Source: Rhodosorus marinus (taxonomy: Eukaryota; Rhodophyta; Stylonematophyceae; Stylonematales; Stylonemataceae). Taken from it: a stretch of DNA of 64,000 bases. The translations under genes were made by a program, and so were the position numbers. This document shows positions 1-11,510 of this stretch, in pieces (position 1 is the stretch's first letter; the number at the start of each line of letters is the position of its first letter). The DNA is taken from contig JAMWBK010000001.1 in NCBI GenBank assembly GCA_029953675.1, forward strand, positions 3,612,501 through 3,676,500. The letters run 5' to 3'. The notes beneath the pieces are model-generated. The model saw nothing but the letters and a program-made list of their open reading frames with translations, ran no database searches and was not told the origin of the DNA.

Positions 1-20
1 CTCACTCAACGTACAACAAA

Positions 21-248
21 CTCTCTCTGCTCTGTCGCTCTATTTCTGTCTCTCTTTCTCTGTCTCTGTCTCTCTGTCTCTCTGCCTCTCTGTCTCTTTC
101 TCTTTGTCTCTGTCTCTGTGTGTCTGTCTCTGTCTCTCTTTCGCTGTCTCTCTTTCTCTGTCTCTCTTCCTCTCGGTCTCTGCGTCTCTGTCCCTTTGTC
201 TCTGTCGCGCGTCTCTGTCCCTTTCTCTGTCTCTGTCTCTGTCTCTCT
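21..248. repeat. CT-rich microsatellite
   Basis: This stretch is almost entirely tctctg/tctctt units on the plus strand. The short open frames in it (Leu/Ser/Cys-rich) come from the repeat and are not genes. Confidence 0.9.
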
Positions 249-1425
249 TAAGAGCCAGATTCTTCGATCAAGTTTATCTTCGTCCGTCTTCCTTTTCTTT
301 AATCAGATGAGTTCAATCAGAGCCTTGTGAAGCTAGCCTTTGATGCCGAGAGTGCTAGTCACCTCAGTACCTCGCTTGGCAAGAAGACCGGAACCAGATG
401 TCCTCGATCCGATTGCCATACGACAAAACTAGTCCCTGCCTGGAGCTGGTGAGAGGGTGATTACCTACGCCAAATCATTTCGCTGTGAGCGGCTGGACCA
501 ATGGGTCGCACTCGTGGAGAGAGTATGAGGACTGGCGCTGGTGGTAGAACAGTGAGTGCCACACTCACGCGTCACCTTCCTCATGCTCGCGATAGTACAG
601 ACCTCAACTACACCGTTTGATCCATCAAGTACTTTCTTAACGGGTATGAGAGGGACGACAGCCCGAAGCATCGGGACTCTGCGAGCGGACCAATGTCCGT
701 GGTAGTGGTGGTGGCTCACGCGAGTCACCAGTTCAAGCCGGCTTTTGGATAAGGGCGGCTCCGTCTGGTCCCATTGTTTTCTGAAGCCCGCCTTTAGCGG
801 GGGTATGTGTCGTAAGTTTGCTAGACAGCTCCCCACTCTCCTCAGGTAGCTTGGCTCTGAATGGACTGATTTGATCGTATCCATCAGACAGAATTACGTT
901 CCGCAGTGGCGAGCAGTGCACTTCGCCCACACATACTGTCATGGACCTCCACCCATCGACGCAACTCAGCTAGGAGGAAGGTGGTGAGCTGAATCTACCA
1001 TCTTCACACCAGCAGTGAGAAAAGAGCAAGCAAGGACCCTCACTGGGCAACTCCTCACAACAGGAAGGCTTTTGAGCTCAAGGGGGAGGAAGGTGAGCCT
1101 CATCCGTTTTCGTCTTCTAGAGGAAAACTAAAGTATCAAGGAAAAAGAAGAAGTGTCTTGCTCGGATTCCTCTGACGCAAGAGTCTGAGCATCCCATCAT
1201 TCAAGAGCAGCTCTGTTGAGGACAAAGAGGGAGGACTGAACGGAGTCTGGCGAGGTGCTGATTCAACTCGGAGCGGGTTGAACAGGATCAGTGCTGGTCA
1301 ATTCCTTATCTACCAGGTTGTGTCTTTACCTTTGAATAAATAACGGTCTGCACTTCTCCTCTTCCTTCCAGCTGACTTCCTATGAAGAGAGAGGCGGGGA
1401 GATCTGAGCTGTGCCCTCAAAAGCT
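249..1425. other. Spacer without recognised gene
   Basis: A 139-residue minus-strand open frame (465-884) has no recognisable domain, and overlapping frames of similar quality occur. I see no structured RNA or repeat. It probably holds the downstream flank of the ABC1-like kinase gene. Confidence 0.5.
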
Positions 1426-3207
1426 TCAGATGGTATCGGGATCTGTCAGCATCTCGGAGATTTTCATGATCGTCTTCTGGAGCAGCACTGGCCTGGTGCT
1501 CGCCGATGGGATCACGATTCCCTCCTTGGCGTGGCGATCAGCTTTGCGAAGGCCGGCCAGTGCAAAAGGACGGAACACCTCGGATAGCGCGACCTCACAG
1601 CCCACCGTGCAGCAGAGGGCCCGGAGTAGTCCCATCGTTCTCAACACCATGAAGAGCTCAGCTGGGAACTCTGATATCGGTACTTCTCGGAGAGGGCTGG
1701 AGTTTGCAAAGGGGTTGATATCGATACCATCAGGGAGAGGCCCGGTGTCGAACAGTCCATTGGCGTAGATGGAGATCAAGTAGTTGGAACGAAGCTGGCT
1801 CGCCTCGACGGGGATGTCCAGAACAATGCCTAGCTCCCGGAAGGTCTGTGCAATCGCGTTCGGATCCTTGGAGCATATGGAAAGGTAAAAGGCGCAGAGC
1901 TTGAGGCGAAGCGTCTCGTCAAGGTGCTTGCACTGGCCAAAGTCCAGCATCGCCACGCGAGAATCCGGCAGCACGAGGAGATTGCCCGGGTGCGGATCCG
2001 CGTGGAAAACCCCATCGACAAGGATCATCTGCCCGTATGCTTCACCGAGGCTCCTGACGAGCTCCTCTCGGTTAACATTCCATAGGTTCAGGGTCTTCGT
2101 ATCGTCTACGCGTACCCCTTCAATGTAATCCATCCCGAGCACCCTCCGAGTGACCAGGTCCTCCTCCACCTCCGGTATCACCACCTTGGCCGGGCATATT
2201 CCGACCTTCCTCAGGTTGTCTCCGATGGTCTTCATCATCGAAGCCTCCTCGATGAAATCAAACTCTAGGGGTATCTGCGCCTCAAACTCGGAAACCACAG
2301 ACAGCAGGTCGAAGAACTTCATGTCGTGGGTCTGAAGAAAAGACGCCAGATTGCGTAGGTTCCGCAGGTCCAATTCCATCAAGCTCTCCTGGTCGTCGTA
2401 TTGCACTTTGACCACGATGCTCTTCGCGGTTCTCGTAATGCCAAGGTGTACCTGCGCTATCGTAGCGCTCGCCAGCGGCCGCTTATCAATCGCCTTGAAC
2501 ACCTGGTATATCGAGTTCACCTGTGCCTCCGAGCAGAGAACCTTATCGATCTCTTCAAACTTGACGGGCGGAACGTTGTCCTGCAGGAGTGCCAGCTTTT
2601 CTCCCCATTCCTCCGGAATGAAGTCGGCTCTAGATCCGATGAACTGTCCGTCCTTAAGGTAAAATCCTCTGAGCTCAACGCACAGGTTATATACCGCTTC
2701 CGCTCCCCACTCGTGCCGCTTTTTCCACATCCTAGCCTGCCTTGCTTCGTTCATCAGCGGCGCCACCACCTGAGTGTATTTGTAGCCGACGTAAATGGGA
2801 ATCACTCGCGTCCAGAAGTCCACAGACCTAGAGTGGGCCTTTACGACCCACGAAGAGGCAAGGATATACGACCTCAACATCACCAGCGCCGGCAGTGTCC
2901 TCGCAAACTTGCCGCGCTCTGGATTCGGGACTGCAGCACCGATGACCAACCCTGCGCGTAGAATGTGAAGCCATGGGCTGGGCAGCAGTACTTGAGCGAG
3001 CATAACCGCAGCCACCCTCCCGAACAGTCCAAGGCTGTACAAAACTCTCGAAAAGATGCTCCTGGTCCTCGAACGTTCATCCAACTCCTCCACAGCAGCT
3101 TTCCTCCTCGCATCTCCTACTATAGCATCCACCGTAAACGCGCTCGGACCAACGAAACTCAAATGACGCCTCCGCGGTGGTCTTCCAGATCCCCCTAAAC
3201 CCCCCAT
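1426..3207 (-). CDS. ABC1/UbiB (ADCK)-family atypical protein kinase
   Basis: A 593-residue uninterrupted frame. It carries the diagnostic ABC1 signatures: KDGQ (the KxGQ motif) near residues 185-188, an alanine-rich loop ASATIAQVH near 246-254, the nucleotide-binding lysine in VVKVQ near 267, the catalytic HADPHPGN near 402-409 and DFG near 422-424. Known members act on quinone and isoprenoid lipid metabolism in mitochondria or plastids; ATPase or lipid-related activity is better supported than protein phosphorylation. The N-terminal about 150 residues are basic with hydrophobic segments, suggesting organelle targeting and membrane association, but plastid versus mitochondrion cannot be decided. 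The ATG at 3207 is the first in frame. No introns are apparent. Antisense frames over this gene are shadows. Confidence 0.93.
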   Translation of the reverse strand: MGGLGGSGRPPRRRHLSFVGPSAFTVDAIVGDARRKAAVEELDERSRTRSIFSRVLYSLGLFGRVAAVMLAQVLLPSPWLHILRAGLVIGAAVPNPERGKFARTLPALVMLRSYILASSWVVKAHSRSVDFWTRVIPIYVGYKYTQVVAPLMNEARQARMWKKRHEWGAEAVYNLCVELRGFYLKDGQFIGSRADFIPEEWGEKLALLQDNVPPVKFEEIDKVLCSEAQVNSIYQVFKAIDKRPLASATIAQVHLGITRTAKSIVVKVQYDDQESLMELDLRNLRNLASFLQTHDMKFFDLLSVVSEFEAQIPLEFDFIEEASMMKTIGDNLRKVGICPAKVVIPEVEEDLVTRRVLGMDYIEGVRVDDTKTLNLWNVNREELVRSLGEAYGQMILVDGVFHADPHPGNLLVLPDSRVAMLDFGQCKHLDETLRLKLCAFYLSICSKDPNAIAQTFRELGIVLDIPVEASQLRSNYLISIYANGLFDTGPLPDGIDINPFANSSPLREVPISEFPAELFMVLRTMGLLRALCCTVGCEVALSEVFRPFALAGLRKADRHAKEGIVIPSASTRPVLLQKTIMKISEMLTDPDTI

Positions 3208-5850
3208 TTTTCAATAGCCACAAGAAAAGCTAGAAAACCCAAACCGCAAACTCCAAACAAATACGACCCACCGAAACCGCCCCGGGGAAAACAACGTCAG
3301 ATGAAATCACTAGGACGCCATTCCTCGTCTTCGAAAACCCATTCGCTTCCCCCAAGATCCCTTCAGACTCTCCAGGAAACAAACGATTCTTATCCAAAAT
3401 TCCTAGCAAACCTCCATCTTCTCCAACCCCCCCCCCAAAAAGCAGCACCTCTGTAGACTTTCCACCCCCTCTCACCACATCGAAGCGGAAGCAAACCCGC
3501 TCAGAGCAAAAACTGATCAAAGACCGTTCTTTCCTAGTTCCTACACACCTCAACCAAAAACCCAGAAACAGACCTCCCAAAAAACTTCCTTCTCCAGAAG
3601 AAAACCTTCCCCTCAAAACAGCAATAAAAACTCTTGGGGTTGTTGATTTTTCTTTTCTCTACTCCGTAATCAGCTTTTCTTATCCTTCGTTTGTTCTCTT
3701 CCCTTGCCTTTCCCCTTACCGCTAAAAAAGTTGTCTCCTCTCCTCCCCTCGTCCTCCCTCCACCTCCCGGTCACCCTCCCCAAGACCCTTTTTATCCCTC
3801 CCCAACCTCCAAAAATGCCTTTCAGACAATCCCGAAAAAGTCACACAGCGACTGAAGACAAACAAACCGCCAAAACCATAATTTTGTTCTTGGGTTGTCA
3901 TAAACAGTCCAATAAAAACTTAACGCCAAACATGTCATAAGACGTTTAATATTAAATAAACAAATCTAATTCCCATAAACGTCATTAAACTTTTCACAAA
4001 ACCTGTCCAAGTTGTGACACCTTTTTTCAAAGAGTTTTATCCATATGACCTATTTTTCTCCTTTTACTACATATTGATTTTGCTGAGATTTTTTTATCGG
4101 ACCAAATATGACATGTAATTTCCTATCTTACTAAAAAAAATTCAAAAAAATAGATTTCCATCTTACACCCCCCCAACTGAAGTCTTGAAAAAAGTTTAAT
4201 ATTATCAATGGTTTGATCCATTCCCGCTTTTCATTGGATAGAATTGTAACGTGTGGCAAACGAATTATGTTTTTTTTTATTTCGGATTGGACAGGCTGTC
4301 ATGGCCTTGTTTGGAACGTTTTTGATGTCGTGCGTTTAGTGGCTTCAGGGTAGGTTTTGGATGGAGTGGCAGGGAGGGAGTGAGGTACGTGAGTGTGTGG
4401 GTGAAGGCCGGAATTTTGCTTTAGAGTGGATGTCGCCGTATGGTATTCTTTACAGACCCTTGAAATCGGAGGATTGAACCTGACTCTTGGTATATCAAGT
4501 GACGAGGTCCCTGGTAGTGACAACCGACGGAGTTTTGGATGTTGTGGTGGGTGGTGTTGAGATGGTTTGTGGATGGACTTGGCTTTCCGCGAGGTTGGAA
4601 GTGACCCTAAATGGAAGCAGTCAGTCATCAAAACCATGGAGTCAAGTATGAGAGTGGGAGGGTGAAATTGCACGGGTGGTGCTCGCAGCCCTGGATGGTT
4701 GCGCACTCAGGGCGATGCGCTCGAGCGTGCTGTTCGTCTAGAAACCACGATTTTTACGAGTTGCCTTTTCGCGCCATATCTCGCTCGTCCGAAAGTGCTT
4801 GCCCACAAATCAGCATCGAACGTCTATATTATACTAAAGTAATCAATCACATGGATTGGATGCGGCGGGGCTCGATGGTGCTCAAACAGTACAATTATCT
4901 CACATATGATCACCCTTCTCGCACAGACTGCGTAGGTCTCACACCTAACAACCAGAAGAGCCCCTAGCATTCCTTTCGTTCCCAATGAAGAACACTCTCC
5001 CCACCCTGAAGTCTTCACAATGAGCTATCCTTCAAGAATACATTCCAACAAAAAATCGACACGTGCAATAATTTAATTCGCTTATAAATCCTCCAAGAAC
5101 AGACGTCAAAATATAATTCACTCAATATCTTATTTTGATAGGATACATTCTCATGGTGTTAGCACCACATCCATGAAACTTCCACAAAAACACACCTCCA
5201 CCCTTCTACCCCCCTTCACGCTTTTTAAAACTAGCACCGCTTGCAGGATGTCCGGACCGGCCTCCGCGATATCCTGCCTAAAAAGTATCACATTTCAAGG
5301 CCTGTACAATGTGTGGCATGCAGAGATGGACAGTCTGTCTCAATCAATTTTTCATAACACGTGGTTGATTATGGTTTGGTAAATGCAGCACTGATAATAT
5401 CCATATAAATTGGAAGAAAATCACTTTCATGTTTCTTAGACCAATTATTGTCCGTGAAGTGTCCCAACGAAGAAAGTAGTTTGATTTAGTCGTAGATGAT
5501 TGGTTTAAGTTTGGTAAAAAGTGGTAAAGTAGCGAAGTAGCGGATGACGCCAGTGCGTGTTTTTTTGTTTTTTTCGGGGGTATTGAAAGAGAGATGACCG
5601 GACGTGTTCGGGTGGTTGTCGATCGAGAGGGGGAGAGCCGTGATTTTTTTTTTGTTGTTTGTGGTTTGTTGCCAATCTGAAAATCGATCTTTGAGGCGGA
5701 GGAAGGGTAGTGTCGGGTATTGGAGGTGTGTGGATTGGTGTTAGGGTGGGAGGAAGAGATCTGGGGGGGGGTTGGGGGTGAGTGGATTGAGGGTGGGATT
5801 GGTTAGGAGTTTGGAAAGTTGTTTTTGGTAGTGGATTAGTTCTGGAAGAG
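3208..5850. other. Intergenic region between ABC1-like kinase and aldolase
   Basis: The two genes are divergent, so both promoters should lie here. The sequence is AT-rich in the middle (3900-4300) with homopolymer runs, C-rich near 3430-3780 and G-rich near 5700-5830. Open frames are short, overlapping and unlike any family I know. No clear core promoter element could be tied to either start codon. Confidence 0.5.
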
Positions 5851-7166
5851 ATGGCTGCGTTCGTGGGGAGTTCTGTGTCTGTTTTTGTTGGGGACCGGAG
5901 TGTTCTGTCATGCTCAAGAGCGGGCCGCCGGGTGTCTGAGTCAGGCAGGAGGGCGGTGGTGACCCCCGTGAAGATGACCTACGCTGCCGGGATTTTCGAG
6001 AAGTCGAATCCTTACGCTGATGAGCTCAAGGCGACTGCTAGGTACATCTCCCAGAGGGGAAGGGGAATCCTTGCATCGGATGAGTCGAACTCGACTACCG
6101 GCAAGAGGTTGGCAATTGTTGACCTTGAGAACGAGGAGGTGAACAGGAGAGACTGGAGAGAGTTGCTGTACACCGCCCCGGATCTGGGCAAGTACATCTC
6201 TGGAGCTATCATGTTCGAGGAAACCCTGTACCAGAAAGCTGCTGACGGAACTCCGTTCGTCGACATCCTCAAGGACCAGGGTATCTTCCCTGGAATCAAG
6301 GTTGACACCGGACTCACTGCTCTTCCAAGGACCGACGCTGAGACCGCCACCACTGGACTGGACGGACTGCCGGATCGGTGCGCGGCGTACTACAAGCAGG
6401 GTGCCAGGTTTGCCAAGTGGAGGGCCGTGTTGAGAATTGGTGACGGTTGCCCTTCTGATGCTGCGATCATCGAGAACTGCCACGCTCTGGCGCGGTATGC
6501 CCAAATCTCCCAAGCTGCTGGACTCGTCCCCATCGTCGAGCCGGAAGTCCTCCTTGACGGTGATCACGACATCGACAGGACCGCCTACGAGACTGAGAAA
6601 GTGCTCTCGTACACCTTCCGGTTCCTGAACGAGTACGACGTCTGCTTGGACGCTATACTGCTCAAGCCAAATATGATCAACCCGGGCGGTGACTACCCCA
6701 CCCCTCCCACGCCCCAAGATGTTGCGTCATACACCCTGCGAACGATGCTGCGCGGTGTTCCAGGGGCCGTCCCAGGAATTCACTTCCTCAGCGGAGGTAG
6801 GTTTCTTTTCTCATGCACGGAAACCACTCGCGAGTCGAAATTTCGCTTTCTTAACACGATGGGATGTGCGTTTCTTCCTTTCCAACAGGAATGAGCGATG
6901 CCGAGGCAACCGAGAATCTCAACCTGCTCAATACCATTGAGGGCTCAGAGAGGGCCCCGTGGTCTCTGACCTTCTCCTACGGCCGTGCTCTTCAGATCGC
7001 GGTTCTTAAGACCTGGTCCGGAAAGCCCGAGAACAAGGAAAAGGCCCAGACCCTCCTCACGGCGCTCGCAAGGGCCAACTCTCAGGCCCAGCTCGGCAAG
7101 TTCGAGGGTGAGCACCCGTCCCCCGAAGCCAAGACCCGCAACTGGCAGCCACTCCGCCTTGTCTAA
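5851..7166 (+). CDS. Plastid class I fructose-bisphosphate aldolase (two exons)
   Basis: Exons are 5851-6796 and 6889-7166, giving 407 residues. The 92-base intron has GTAGGT...AACAG borders and the join restores the conserved SGGMS. The product reversibly cleaves fructose-1,6-bisphosphate to DHAP and glyceraldehyde-3-phosphate in glycolysis or the Calvin cycle. Class I residues are present: Asp77 in LASDES, Lys150 in KVDTG, Lys189 in FAKWR, Glu230 in VEPEV, the Schiff-base Lys272 in LLKPNM, and the Arg in SYGRALQ in exon 2. About 41 residues precede the mature start; they are Ser/Arg-rich with Phe at position 4, as in red-lineage plastid transit peptides. The plastid location is therefore an inference. 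The 258-residue antisense frame is a shadow. Confidence 0.96.
6797..6888 (+). other. Spliceosomal intron in aldolase gene
   Basis: GT-AG intron of 92 bases. Reading through it would place a stop soon after the exon edge and break the conserved SGG-MS block. Splicing joins G|GA to restore glycine. Confidence 0.9.
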
Positions 7167-8113
7167 ACATTCTAAACGATGAGCTATGCAGAACATTATA
7201 AAATTCAAGAGTCAATTATTGCACACATCTGGACCAACCCGCCACCATCGCGATGCGCTGATTGTATCCTTCATCCTCTATCCACCAAACTACTTCACAA
7301 AGTTGTGCAGGAAAAGGTTCCGTCCGTCATGTAGAAGATTTCGTCATCAGCGACATGCCGAGAACGCACATTCAAGGCATCTCACCGCCCGTCAGAATCA
7401 GGACCCTCCCGAGCAGTCATCAGGAACCCGATCAATCCATTCTACCATGCACAAAACATCAATCCTCGGCTTCCAGCGACGTCAAGAGGCAATCAAACGC
7501 GCTCATGAATATAAGAAGTGGTCCAGAGGCTACACAAGTGCCGTGATCATTTGTGTCTCATCAGCTTCACACCGTCAAGCAGGGTCAAAGTGCTTTTGGA
7601 TTCCATGCATAGGGATTGCTCTGACTAGGTGTTGGACTGGGACTGTTTCGGTGACAGGAGAGGCAGACGGAGGGTTCGGGGATGAACTCGAGAAGGACTA
7701 CGAGGCTCGTTCTCCCGCTCAGGAGAAAAAATACAGCTGTTAACACGAGAATCTGTATTTTCGATCCGTTTTCGGGTATTCATGTATCGTTGAATTATTT
7801 CTATGAAAACATTTAACAGAAAAAGAGACACCTGTCCATATGAAAAATGTCAATGGTTACGTCCTGACCGAACAAGTCAGCCGTCAGGAGTGTAGTCCAA
7901 AACAAGGCTAATAATAGATAAGTCTAGATCTAATAATAGTACTCTAGCATACCCAGGACATGAACTGGAAGCCTATAGATACGGAAGTTACGACCTTCCG
8001 TCCTAGGATTAGAGCTAGAGGTGGGTATCCAAGATAGATAAAAGATAAAAACAAAAAGGGAATTTATAATTATTTTGGATCATCGATACGCGAACGCGAG
8101 AGCGTGTCAATTG
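7167..8113. other. Spacer between aldolase and decayed retroelement
   Basis: Contains a 185-residue open frame (7186-7743) with no recognisable domain and overlapping alternatives, so it is not called. From about 7750 it holds a sequence that recurs near 12.3 kb. The part just before 8114 is where the element's 5' LTR should lie. It does not resemble the LTR of the second element. Confidence 0.4.
7750..7850 (+). repeat. Dispersed AT-rich repeat, copy 1
   Basis: A block with tcgat-c-ttttcg-gtattcat, then ttgaattatt and ctgtccata-gaaaa, is matched imperfectly by about one and a half units at 12305-12455. By eye the similarity is roughly 70-80 percent in short blocks. The nature of the repeat is unknown. 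Confidence 0.4.
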
Positions 8114-8157
8114 GTCTCATCGCATGAGTTGCGATTGAGGAACGGGAATGAGCCCAA

Positions 8158-8240
8158 AACCTGAAAACCAGAAAAACCTGATGAACCTGAAAAACCTGAA
8201 AACCTGACAACCTGACAACCAGAAAAACCTGACAACCAGA
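8158..8240 (+). repeat. aacctgaaa-type short tandem repeat in element leader
   Basis: Degenerate 8-10-base units (acctgaaaa, acctgacaa, accagaaaa) lie between the PBS-like site and Gag. The other element has similar but fewer caggtt units (on the opposite strand) in the same place. Confidence 0.7.
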
Positions 8241-8242
8241 AG

Positions 8243-9097
8243 CTGGCATCACTAATCAAGATTCAGGCTCCGCAGCCGAAAGCCTACGACGGGCGACGTG
8301 ACGCCTTAATCATAAGTACGTTCTTGAATCACTTAAGAACCTACTTCAAACTGGCGCGACTGCCCAACGACGATGACGAATACAAAATCACCTTAGCAGA
8401 AGGATATTTGACTGGTGACGACTCCTCCTATTGGTGGTCGCTAATTCCCGACAACCAGAAACCGTCGACATATGAAGGATTCGAGCATACGCTTAAAGCC
8501 CAGTTCTACCCAGCGGACGCTAAGATCCGCGCGAAACAGCAACTCGCACAGGCGCAGCAGAAAACGACTGTTGCAGCATATTCGGCATACTTCAATAAAT
8601 GCCTGATCCAGGTTGGAGCAATCTCGGACTCGGAGAAATTTGATAGATTCGTCGAAGGCCTCAAACCGGACATCAAAAAATACATACATATCCTAGACGT
8701 GCAGACTTTCGAAGCGGCGCAGGCACTAGCCCTGAAAATTGAGGGAGCTGAGGCAGCCAGTCAACCCTCTAGAAAGGAAGAGAAATTTCCCCCAAAAATG
8801 GCAACGCCCCAGACCACTGTAAGCAGGGGAACCAGGTCTGGACGCAGTTACCAACCCGGAACGCAAGAGCAGCAGAAGCGTAACTACGCCAATGTTGTTT
8901 GCAATTATTGCGGGAAAAAGGGGCATACCCAACGGATTTGTTGGAACAACCCTGACAGAGACCCGACAGTGTCAAAGTCTTCACCCCATAAGCTACAGGA
9001 GTTAAACGAGGAGCAGCAGTTGGAGGCGCCGACACTGTTGCTGACAAAGGCGTTCGGGTTCCCTTCAGTGCAAACTTCACGGTCACAGGGTTCTTGA
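8243..9097 (+). pseudogene. Retrotransposon Gag with CCHC zinc knuckle
   Basis: The open frame aligns along its length with the Gag of the 27-kb element. It ends in a CX2CX4HX4C knuckle, CNYCGKKGHTQRIC (about 8904-8942). The start codon of the other copy (ATG) is CTG here, so an initiating codon has been lost. The frame ends where the protease frame begins, with an overlap, as in gag-pol frameshift arrangements. Confidence 0.85.
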
Positions 9098-9363
9098 ATG
9101 GGAAGAAGCAGGCCCTCCTGATCGATACCGGAAGTAGCCATTCCGTCCTACGGGGCATCCCAGACGCCACTCCAATAATCCCAACTCAACATGGGCGATT
9201 GGACACCGCTGCCCCAGGAGCATCAATTGAGATTTTGGGCGAAGTGAACGTAAACTTACAGCTAGGTGATCACTACTTTGAGTGGCAGCCCTATATCGTA
9301 GAAGAAGCAGCGAGCCCGGGATACTTGGGACAAGACTTCCTACGCAACTATCATGATCGATGA
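9094..9363 (+). pseudogene. Retroviral-type aspartic protease domain (pol fragment)
   Basis: Carries the active-site block LLIDTGSSHSVLRG, which is typical of Ty3/gypsy protease. A stop codon at 9361 separates it from the reverse transcriptase part. Confidence 0.85.
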
Positions 9364-9481
9364 TCCGTTTATTCAGAGACGGAAAAATCTGTGCTAGTCG
9401 ACATCTCCAACCAGATGCTGATCTTAAACTCAGTCGGAATGATACCTGAAACCAGAATACAACCCGAAAAGAAACCAGAAA

Positions 9482-10167
9482 ATGAAGCAGAAAAAGTTAA
9501 CACCAGAAAAAATTGAAAAAGAGAAGCCGGATGTGAGAACCCAAGAAGCAACACGAAAGAAGGAAGCTATGGAGTTGAAAGCTTGGATCACCTCATCATA
9601 CGAAACCGTATTCGCCGACGAAGTTCATGAGCTACCTCCATGGCGCGAGGTTAACTTTGAAATCGAGCTACGACCAGGAGCGGAAGCAGTGGCTCAACGA
9701 CCATACCGAATGAATCTCCCAGACCAACGCGAACTAAAGGAACAGCTAGAGAGCTAGTTACAGAGAAAGCTGATTCGGCAGAGTTCATCTCCTTTCGCGT
9801 CTCCCTGCCTTTTTGTTGACAAAAAGCATGGCGGTAAGCGGCTGTGTATAATCAATACAGGAGATTGAACCGGCAGACAATTGCGAATCAAACGAATCCG
9901 CCGCGGATTGATGATTGCCTCGATGCGTTTGGTACCGCATCTTACCTCAGTGTGGTCGATCTGCGGAGTGGATACTGGCAACTAAGAGTGAAAGAGGAGG
10001 ATATCCAGAAGACGGCATTCACAACACCATTCGGACTATACGAATGGCTTGTCATGCCATTCGGTCTGACAAATGCACCGGCAGTGTTCACCAGACTTTT
10101 GAACCACATCTTTTTCAACGAGCTTAATGACTTTGTCATGATTTTTGTCGACGATATCGTCATTTAG
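9482..10167 (+). pseudogene. Reverse transcriptase domain, interrupted
   Basis: Two frames cover it. At 9482-9757 lies the linker with LPPWREVNFEIEL. At 9844-10167 lies the palm with LSVVDLRSGYWQL, the LVMPFGLTNAPAVF block and the catalytic FVDDIVI. A stop follows directly after FVDDIVI where the other copy has Tyr. The intervening 9758-9843 is frameshifted. Confidence 0.85.
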
Positions 10168-11010
10168 TCGCCGAACCTGGAGACACACCGAAGGCACCTG
10201 GGTATAGTGTTCAACAAACTACGCAAACATAAATTGTTTGCCAAGCTACCAAAGTGTACTTTTGGAGTTCCCGAGACAAGGTATTTGGGTCACCTAGTTG
10301 GAAAGGGGAACGGCGACCGGACCCCGGCAAAGTAGCTGCTCTCAAAAACTGGGGAACCCCGAAGAATGTTCAAGACGTCAGATCCTTTCTGGGGTTTACG
10401 GGTTACCTACGAAATTGCGTATCGCGATTCAGCCTAATTGCGGCACCGCTGACAGAGTTGACGAAGAAGGGAGATAAGTTTCAGTGGGGAGCACAGCAGC
10501 AAAAAGCTTTCTATAGTTTGCGGACAAAACTATCAAACGAACCAGTTTTGCACAACCGTGACTTCGGAAAAGGGTTCATCGTGTGTACGGACGCGAGCAA
10601 TAGAGGAGCTGGAGCTGTCCTACTTCAAAAATTTGACGATGGCGCACACCCAGTCGCCTACTTTTCGAAGAAATTTTCGGCCGCCGAAACAAAGTACTCA
10701 ACGTACGAACAGGAGTTGTACGCGCTATCAACGGCAATCTTGCACTTCCGGGTGTACTTAGAGGGAACCCGATTTACCGTGAGAACCGACCCCAACCCGT
10801 TGAGATTCTTGCACTCGCAGAAGGAGCTTACCAAACGTCAAGCGAGGTACATAAACCGGTTGATGGCGTTCCAGTTCACTATCGAGTACAAGAAAGGCGA
10901 GGAGAATATCGCCGATGCGTTAAGTCGGCATGCCATCCAACACTTGACAATTTCGTCGATCAACAACGACCTCAACTGGCAGGCTGTCAGGCTTACCTTC
11001 AAGACCCAGA
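10168..11010 (+). pseudogene. RT thumb/connection and RNase H domain
   Basis: After a frameshift near 10300 the frame reads DVRSFLGFTGYLRNCV, then RNase H with its acidic residues in VCTDAS, EQELYAL, RTDPNPL and IADALSR. The frame shifts again near 11000. Confidence 0.85.
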
Positions 11011-11020
11011 ATTCAGCGAG

Positions 11021-11500
11021 GTGTACCGGGAAGACCAGAAGTATGCTGCCCAAGGTTTCACTCGAAGGAACGATTCCCTGTTCTTGCATAATAGAATTTG
11101 CGCTCCGGAACGTCTCGTACCTGCTCTACTACGAAGCTATCATGAGGAGCCAACCGGAGGACACTTTGGAGTAACGAAAACCCGGAACCTGATTAAGAGG
11201 AAGTATTTTTGGTCAACGATGAAATAAGACATCGAACAAATGCTACGAAACTGTGATGTCTGTCGAAGACAAAAACCTCTACGATCTACAGCGGGCACAC
11301 TCCAACCTCTACCCATTCCAGATGGGAAGTTCCAATTAATTTCTATGGACTTCATCATTCGCCTACCTATGACTTCGGAAGGGTTCGACTCCATCTTGGT
11401 CATCGTTGATCGATTCACCAAGTATGCTCGTTTCATTCCGACAACCACTGACGTTTCCGCGCAGAAGGTTGCAGAGCTATTCCTACGCCATCGGGGTTAG
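11021..11500 (+). pseudogene. Integrase N-terminal part, truncated
   Basis: The HHCC zinc region is split by a stop: YHEEPTGGHFG in the first frame and CDVCRRQ in the next. The first catalytic aspartate lies in ISMDFIIRLP. The sequence is lost after about 11500, so the second Asp and the Glu of the DDE triad are missing. Confidence 0.85.
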
Positions 11501-11510
11501 TTTGCGGGGT

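Larger units (their letters stand above)
8114..11510 (+). mobile_element. Decayed Ty3/gypsy retrotransposon (3' truncated)
   Basis: It contains, in order, a primer-binding-site-like TGGTCTCATCGC (8115), Gag with zinc knuckle, protease, reverse transcriptase, RNase H and the first part of integrase. It is a homologue of the element at 21.8-27.6 kb but clearly diverged. Several stops and frameshifts interrupt it and it stops inside the integrase core near 11.5 kb. No 3' LTR was found. Confidence 0.9.

Noticed and set aside
104-330. Leu/Ser/Cys-rich open frames
   Set aside because: Products of the CT microsatellite.
3230-3616. 128-residue minus-strand frame just upstream of the ABC1-like kinase
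   Set aside because: Low-complexity Gly/Phe/Val frame in the presumed promoter/UTR, in a region where the opposite strand is C/A-rich; no motif.
5941-6717. 258-residue antisense frame over aldolase
   Set aside because: The plus-strand aldolase is complete with catalytic residues; the antisense frame is a codon-bias shadow without motifs.
7186-7743. 185-residue plus-strand frame after aldolase
   Set aside because: No recognisable domain, basic and Ser/Arg/His-rich, overlapped by other frames; more likely 3' flank.
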